From Fibrobacter succinogenes (lineage in GTDB: Bacteria; Fibrobacterota; Fibrobacteria; Fibrobacterales; Fibrobacteraceae), in the NCBI GenBank assembly GCA_902762795.1, contig CACWPM010000033.1, forward strand, positions 1 through 53,223: a stretch of 53,223 bases of DNA, written 5' to 3'. Shown in pieces: positions 49,613 to 53,223 of this stretch. The notes below the pieces were generated by a model. The model saw only the letters and a list, made by a program, of their open reading frames with translations, was not told the DNA's origin and searched no databases. The stretch's first letter is position 1, and each line of letters begins with the position of its first letter. The translations under genes were made by a program, and so were the position numbers.

Positions 49613-50203
49613 ATAGAAATTCTGCAAGTCCTGGACGGTTCCGAAGAGCGTGTTCGCAATTTGAAAGCGGTCCAAAACGTGTTTTAACAAGTCCTTAAAT
49701 TCGTCAATGGTTCCGGCATTCATGGTGTTCAATTTGCCTTGAATGTCGCTCACAAAACCGTAAACCACAGGGCTCGATTTCATGCCCTGCATTTCCCCAC
49801 TCCATTGCTGTAACACTTTGTCTGTATCGATTCTTGCAATAACATAGCGCGTCGTCGAAAGCAGCTCTTGCAAAAAATGCACAAGGAAAATTTCTTCTTG
49901 CAAAATACCCCAGCGTTTGTCCTTGGAGTATAGTGAAGAATTTTCGGCCTTGCCGTAGAAAATTGCGGCCTGAGCGTATTCGAGACATGTCATCAAAAGT
50001 CTTTCGTAGCGCTTGATGTCATTGCTCAAATGCTGGTACCATGCACTGTTTTCTTCGGGAGACGAGTCCTTCGCTTCTGCAATCTCGTTCGGGAACAGCG
50101 CACGGAAAGCGTAATAAACTTCCTCGTAATAGCGGTTCCTCATGCGGCAGTTGAACGCGCGATTTTTTTGTGTGTAGTCGCAATGGTGTAAGGACGATAT
50201 CAT
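49610..50203 (-). CDS. Unknown protein co-translated with rel
   Basis: 197 residues; its ATG overlaps the rel stop by four bases (ATGA), so it is almost surely made from the same transcript. No signal peptide or membrane segment; largely helical by composition, with FRALFPNEIAEAKDSS, ENSAWYQHLSNDIKRYERLLMTCLEYAQAAIFYGK and a C-terminal helix DEFKDLLKHVLDRFQIA. No motif is recognised. The coupling suggests a job linked to (p)ppGpp, but this is only from position. Confidence 0.8.
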   Translation of the reverse strand: MISSLHHCDYTQKNRAFNCRMRNRYYEEVYYAFRALFPNEIAEAKDSSPEENSAWYQHLSNDIKRYERLLMTCLEYAQAAIFYGKAENSSLYSKDKRWGILQEEIFLVHFLQELLSTTRYVIARIDTDKVLQQWSGEMQGMKSSPVVYGFVSDIQGKLNTMNAGTIDEFKDLLKHVLDRFQIANTLFGTVQDLQNFY

Positions 50204-52344
50204 GCTTTTTCAACCCCTCTGACGCCCTCGACCTGTCTGATTTTTGTCACGATGGCATCGACTTGGGCTTTGCGGAAAGCCTTGAATTCCATGCGGATAC
50301 GTCCCGTGTATTGGGCACTTGCGATGCTTAATCGGTCTAGCGCCAAGTTCTCGTCTTTTAAAACCATTAGAATGCTTAACGGCAGGTTCTTGCGGTTGTC
50401 CGTTTCTATGGTGAGGTGCGTCGTGAATGGCTTTGTGACATCGGCACTCCAGTCTACTGGGAGGCGTTGGTCGGTCGGCAAATCCTTGAGGCACGGGCAA
50501 TCGCTTTTGTGCACTTCGATACCGATTTGAGGACGCATGACACCGACAATCTTATCGCCTGGTACAGGTCCGCAGCAGCTGGCAAAGTGGATGAGGAGGC
50601 TTGTTTCTTGCCCGATCATCAACGGCATTTCATCGGTGAGCGTATTGTCCATGTCTTTCCCGAATTTCGGGTAGAATCGGAGTGCTGCTGTTTCCTTGGA
50701 AATATCGTTTCCGCCGTTCAAGAAACGGTGGATGTCCTGGAGAGGGAGTTCGCCTTGACCGATGCGTTCGAAAAATTCATTGAGGCTCGTCATGCTGAAG
50801 TATTTGAGGATGTCCTCTTCCTTCGGCCTCTTGTCCTTTTCGATTTTAAGGAGCCTAAGTTCGCGAGTCCAGATTTCTTTACCGAGGCTGCGGGACTGGA
50901 TGGTGATGCTCGTCTTCATCCACTTGCGGAGTTCCTGCTTCGCTTTGATCGTCTTTACCATTTTGAGCCATTCAGGGCTCGGCTCCTGGTTCGGGCTTTT
51001 TAAAACCTGGATTGTAGCGCCGTGCGGCACAGGTTCATCAAGGCTCACGACCTTGTCGTTAATGCGGGCACCGATGCAGTGCAGGCCGAGTTCCGAGTGC
51101 ACTGCGAATGCAAAGTCCAAAACGATGGCGCCTTCAGGGAGTTCAATGGAAGCCCCCTTCGGGGTAAAAACCGTCATGCCTTCGGGCTTCAGGTCAACCT
51201 TCAAGAAATCGAGGTATTCCTTGGAGTCCGAAATTTCGGATTGCAGCTTGACCATGTGGTCGAGCCAGGCGAGTTCTTCGCCTTCGTGCTGCGTTTCCAT
51301 CTTGTACGCCCAGTGTGCGGCAAAACCCTTTTCGGCGGTTAAGTCCATGTCCTTTGTTCGAATCTGGACTTCGACCATCTTGTTCTCGGGACCGATGACG
51401 GTTGTATGGATACTTTGGTAAAGGTTTGGCTTCGGGGTCGCGATGTAGTCCTTGAAGCGGCTTTGAAGCGGCGTCCAAAGGTTGTGCACGTAACCTAGCG
51501 CGAGGTAGCATTCGGGGATGGTCTCGACGATAATGCGGATGGCGAAAATGTCGAAGATGTCTTCGAACCCGCAACCGCGTGCGAGCATCTTGTTGTAGAT
51601 GCTGTAGATGTTTTTTGTGCGACCTTGGATGGTGCAATCGAAATCTTCGAGGGCCATCTTGATTTGAAGCGGACCAATCACGGATTGCACGTAGTTTTCG
51701 CGTTTTTCCTTGTTTTCGATAAGCGCATCGACGAGCTTCTGGTATTCGTCCGGGTTCACGTACTTGAAGCTCAAGTCTTCGAGTTCTGTTTTAAGTTTGT
51801 AGAGACCGAATCTGTGCGTGAGCGGTACGTAAATGTCGAGTGTTTCCTGGGCAATGGCCTTTCGCTTTTCGGGTTTCATGTATCGCATGGTGCGCATGTT
51901 GTGGATGCGGTCTGCGATTTTGATCATGATGACGCGGGGGTCTTTTGCCATGGCCGTAATGAGTTTACGGTAGGTGCTTGCCTTTTGCGCCGTCTTGCTT
52001 GCTTCCTGGACGGCGGTAATCTTTGTCACCGCATCGACCATGAACGCCGTGTCTTCGCCAAAAAGTTCTGAAATTTCACTGAGGGTGTGCGGGGTGTCTT
52101 CCACCACGTCGTGCAATAAGCCTGCGAGTACCGTTGCCTGGTCTTGCTTTAGGTCGGCAAGAATCTTGGCCACTTCGTAAGGGTGTTCTGTGTAAGGCAT
52201 GCCGCTCTTGCGGTATTGACCATCGTGGGCATCGGCGATAAAGGCTATAGCTTTTCTGAGAATCCCTTCATCCAGTTTTGGATTCTTCTTGAGGAGCACA
52301 CTTACAATGTGCTCTTGATTAGTTGTAAAATTAGCCTGATCCAT
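50200..52344 (-). CDS. rel: Bifunctional (p)ppGpp synthetase/hydrolase
   Basis: 714 residues from ATG 52344 (MDQANFTT); a TTG nine bases upstream is also in frame. The HD hydrolase domain (about 25-175) is intact: HDGQYRKSGMPYTEHP, LAGLLHDVVEDT, KIADRIHNMRTM. The synthetase domain (about 235-345) has GRTKNIYSIYNKM, DIFAIRIIVE and the RFKD motif in SRFKDYIATPKPNLYQSIHT, which marks bifunctional Rel/SpoT rather than RelA (EFDD there). Then come a TGS domain (about 390-450, VFTPKGASIELPEGA), a zinc-finger/helical region with CCGPVPGDKI, and a C-terminal ACT domain. It controls the stringent response. Confidence 0.96.
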   Translation of the reverse strand: MDQANFTTNQEHIVSVLLKKNPKLDEGILRKAIAFIADAHDGQYRKSGMPYTEHPYEVAKILADLKQDQATVLAGLLHDVVEDTPHTLSEISELFGEDTAFMVDAVTKITAVQEASKTAQKASTYRKLITAMAKDPRVIMIKIADRIHNMRTMRYMKPEKRKAIAQETLDIYVPLTHRFGLYKLKTELEDLSFKYVNPDEYQKLVDALIENKEKRENYVQSVIGPLQIKMALEDFDCTIQGRTKNIYSIYNKMLARGCGFEDIFDIFAIRIIVETIPECYLALGYVHNLWTPLQSRFKDYIATPKPNLYQSIHTTVIGPENKMVEVQIRTKDMDLTAEKGFAAHWAYKMETQHEGEELAWLDHMVKLQSEISDSKEYLDFLKVDLKPEGMTVFTPKGASIELPEGAIVLDFAFAVHSELGLHCIGARINDKVVSLDEPVPHGATIQVLKSPNQEPSPEWLKMVKTIKAKQELRKWMKTSITIQSRSLGKEIWTRELRLLKIEKDKRPKEEDILKYFSMTSLNEFFERIGQGELPLQDIHRFLNGGNDISKETAALRFYPKFGKDMDNTLTDEMPLMIGQETSLLIHFASCCGPVPGDKIVGVMRPQIGIEVHKSDCPCLKDLPTDQRLPVDWSADVTKPFTTHLTIETDNRKNLPLSILMVLKDENLALDRLSIASAQYTGRIRMEFKAFRKAQVDAIVTKIRQVEGVRGVEKA

Positions 52345-52501
52345 CAGTCTCAATTTATCTAATATTTTGATACTTATGCGTCCTTTTTTCGTAAATATGC
52401 CAAAAATAAGACGAAAAACGCATTGCCTATTTTTACTGTGTAAAAAATATTAAACGTTTGTACGTTTTTTTCTGTTGTTTCGTTTTACAATGAAAAAATT
52501 A

Positions 52502-52531
52502 TTACAGCGACATTTGCCGTTTTTATATATA
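52502..52531 (+). promoter_or_regulatory. Weak candidate promoter of the CE15-like lipoprotein gene
   Basis: TTACAG (52502-52507) and TATATA (52526-52531), 18 bases apart, about 60 bases before the ATG in an AT-rich gap of 246 bases shared with the divergent rel gene. Confidence 0.35.
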
Positions 52532-52590
52532 TTAACTTTAAAGACAACAATTTTGCCGAATCCACGGCTGTTGTTGGGGTTGGTTAAATA

Positions 52591-53223
52591 ATGAACAAAA
52601 TCAAATATCTAGTGCCAGTGGCAGTAGTGTCTCTTGGCTTGTGGGCCTGCGGCGATGATAAAACATCCTCTCCCGCGGAATGTTTAACTGCAGAATGCTT
52701 GGAAAATGGTGGGTCATCTTCTGGGGGAAGTGAACCTGCAGATGACTTGAGTTCTAGTTCGTTCGAAAATCAATCGGGCGAATCGAGTTCGGCTACGGGG
52801 AGCGAGGGTAATCCCAATTCTTCGGGTGATGGTCAATCTCAGTCAAGCAGTTCCGGCAATGCCGTATCGAGCAGTGGCGATGCGCCTGTAGTATCGTCGA
52901 GCAGCGCTTTGAAACCGGAAAGCAGCGGTACCGTCTCCAGTTCCAGTCGCGAACATCGCCCTCGTTCCAGTTCGTCTGTGACAAAAACTAGCAGTGCCGC
53001 TGAATCAAGCTCCAGTGCTACGGAACCGCCTCCGTCTCCTTCGAAGGATTTCGTTGAAGACCACCGCAGCGAATGCCAGATAGGCAATATTCCGTCGAGC
53101 GTGAACAACGCGAAACTTCCGGACCCGTTCATGGGCCTCGACGGCAAGCGTATTTCTTCGAAGGCGGAATGGAAGTGCCGCCGTGAAGAAATCGGTGCGA
53201 TGCTTGAAAAACTCATGTTCGGC
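52591..53223 (+). CDS. Ser-linker lipoprotein, probable CE15 glucuronoyl esterase (cut by window edge)
   Basis: 211 codons to the right edge. The signal peptide ends LWAC with Cys20, then Gly-Asp-Asp. Residues about 25-150 form a long linker with many SSSS and SSG runs. From about 175 the sequence LPDPFMGLDGKRISSK, then AEWKCRREEIGAMLEKLMFG, matches the N-terminal start of CE15 4-O-methyl-glucuronoyl methylesterases (LPDPF, then W-x2-RR-x-EI). CE15 enzymes cut ester links between lignin and xylan glucuronic acid. The catalytic Ser, Glu and His lie beyond the window, so the call rests on the N-terminal motif alone. Confidence 0.7.
   Translation, partial: MNKIKYLVPVAVVSLGLWACGDDKTSSPAECLTAECLENGGSSSGGSEPADDLSSSSFENQSGESSSATGSEGNPNSSGDGQSQSSSSGNAVSSSGDAPVVSSSSALKPESSGTVSSSSREHRPRSSSSVTKTSSAAESSSSATEPPPSPSKDFVEDHRSECQIGNIPSSVNNAKLPDPFMGLDGKRISSKAEWKCRREEIGAMLEKLMFG

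Overview
The window looks like a chromosomal segment from Fibrobacter (F. succinogenes clade). Three lipoproteins carry long Ser-rich linkers. Two loci carry the FISUMP domain, a paralogous domain named for F. succinogenes. Plant-cell-wall enzymes are present (a GH74 xyloglucanase and the start of a probable CE15 glucuronoyl esterase). The menaquinone gene belongs to the futalosine route, and a secreted enzyme ends in a type IX-like sorting tail. No phage, insertion sequence, CRISPR array or rRNA was seen.

Layout. 1-8.9 kb: a CotH-like protein cut by the left edge, a DUF3300 protein, nth, cysE, trmO, the GH74 enzyme and a histidine-phosphatase lipoprotein. 9.2-15.6 kb: a membrane protein divergent from a K+-dependent membrane pyrophosphatase, a decapitated FISUMP lipoprotein, an rfbD-like reductase and mqnE. 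15.7-22.6 kb: an initiator tRNA gene with its own promoter and terminator, a pgsA-like gene overlapping recN, trmB, an RNase Z-like hydrolase, a small lipoprotein and xthA. 22.7-31.9 kb: two sister outer-membrane beta-barrel genes in near-identical promoter/terminator cassettes, a third barrel, DUF4230, a two-domain FISUMP lipoprotein, an aminotransferase, a possible 41-residue protein and two tandem GGDEF proteins. 32-39.1 kb is the accessory part: a lone HsdR_N-type nuclease domain, a regular array of three inverted repeats, xseA, an orphan antitoxin, three lipoproteins (two SUMF1-like, one frameshifted) and an Rpn nuclease with a possible internal gene.

39.2-49.4 kb is one minus-strand complex I operon, nuoA-nuoBC(fused)-D-H-I-J-K-L-M-N, without nuoE, F or G. 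It closes at a strong terminator. Together with mqnE and the membrane pyrophosphatase it points to an anaerobe that couples menaquinone and ion gradients to energy conservation. 49.6-52.3 kb holds a bifunctional rel gene overlapping an unknown gene by 4 bases. The right edge cuts the CE15-like lipoprotein.

The most unusual non-coding structure is a set of degenerate tandem repeats with a strict 7-base period at eight intergenic sites, five of them starting at or next to a stop codon. Two of these flank related ~110-base elements 31 kb apart. A separate three-unit array of 12-17-12 inverted repeats lies at 32495-32715.
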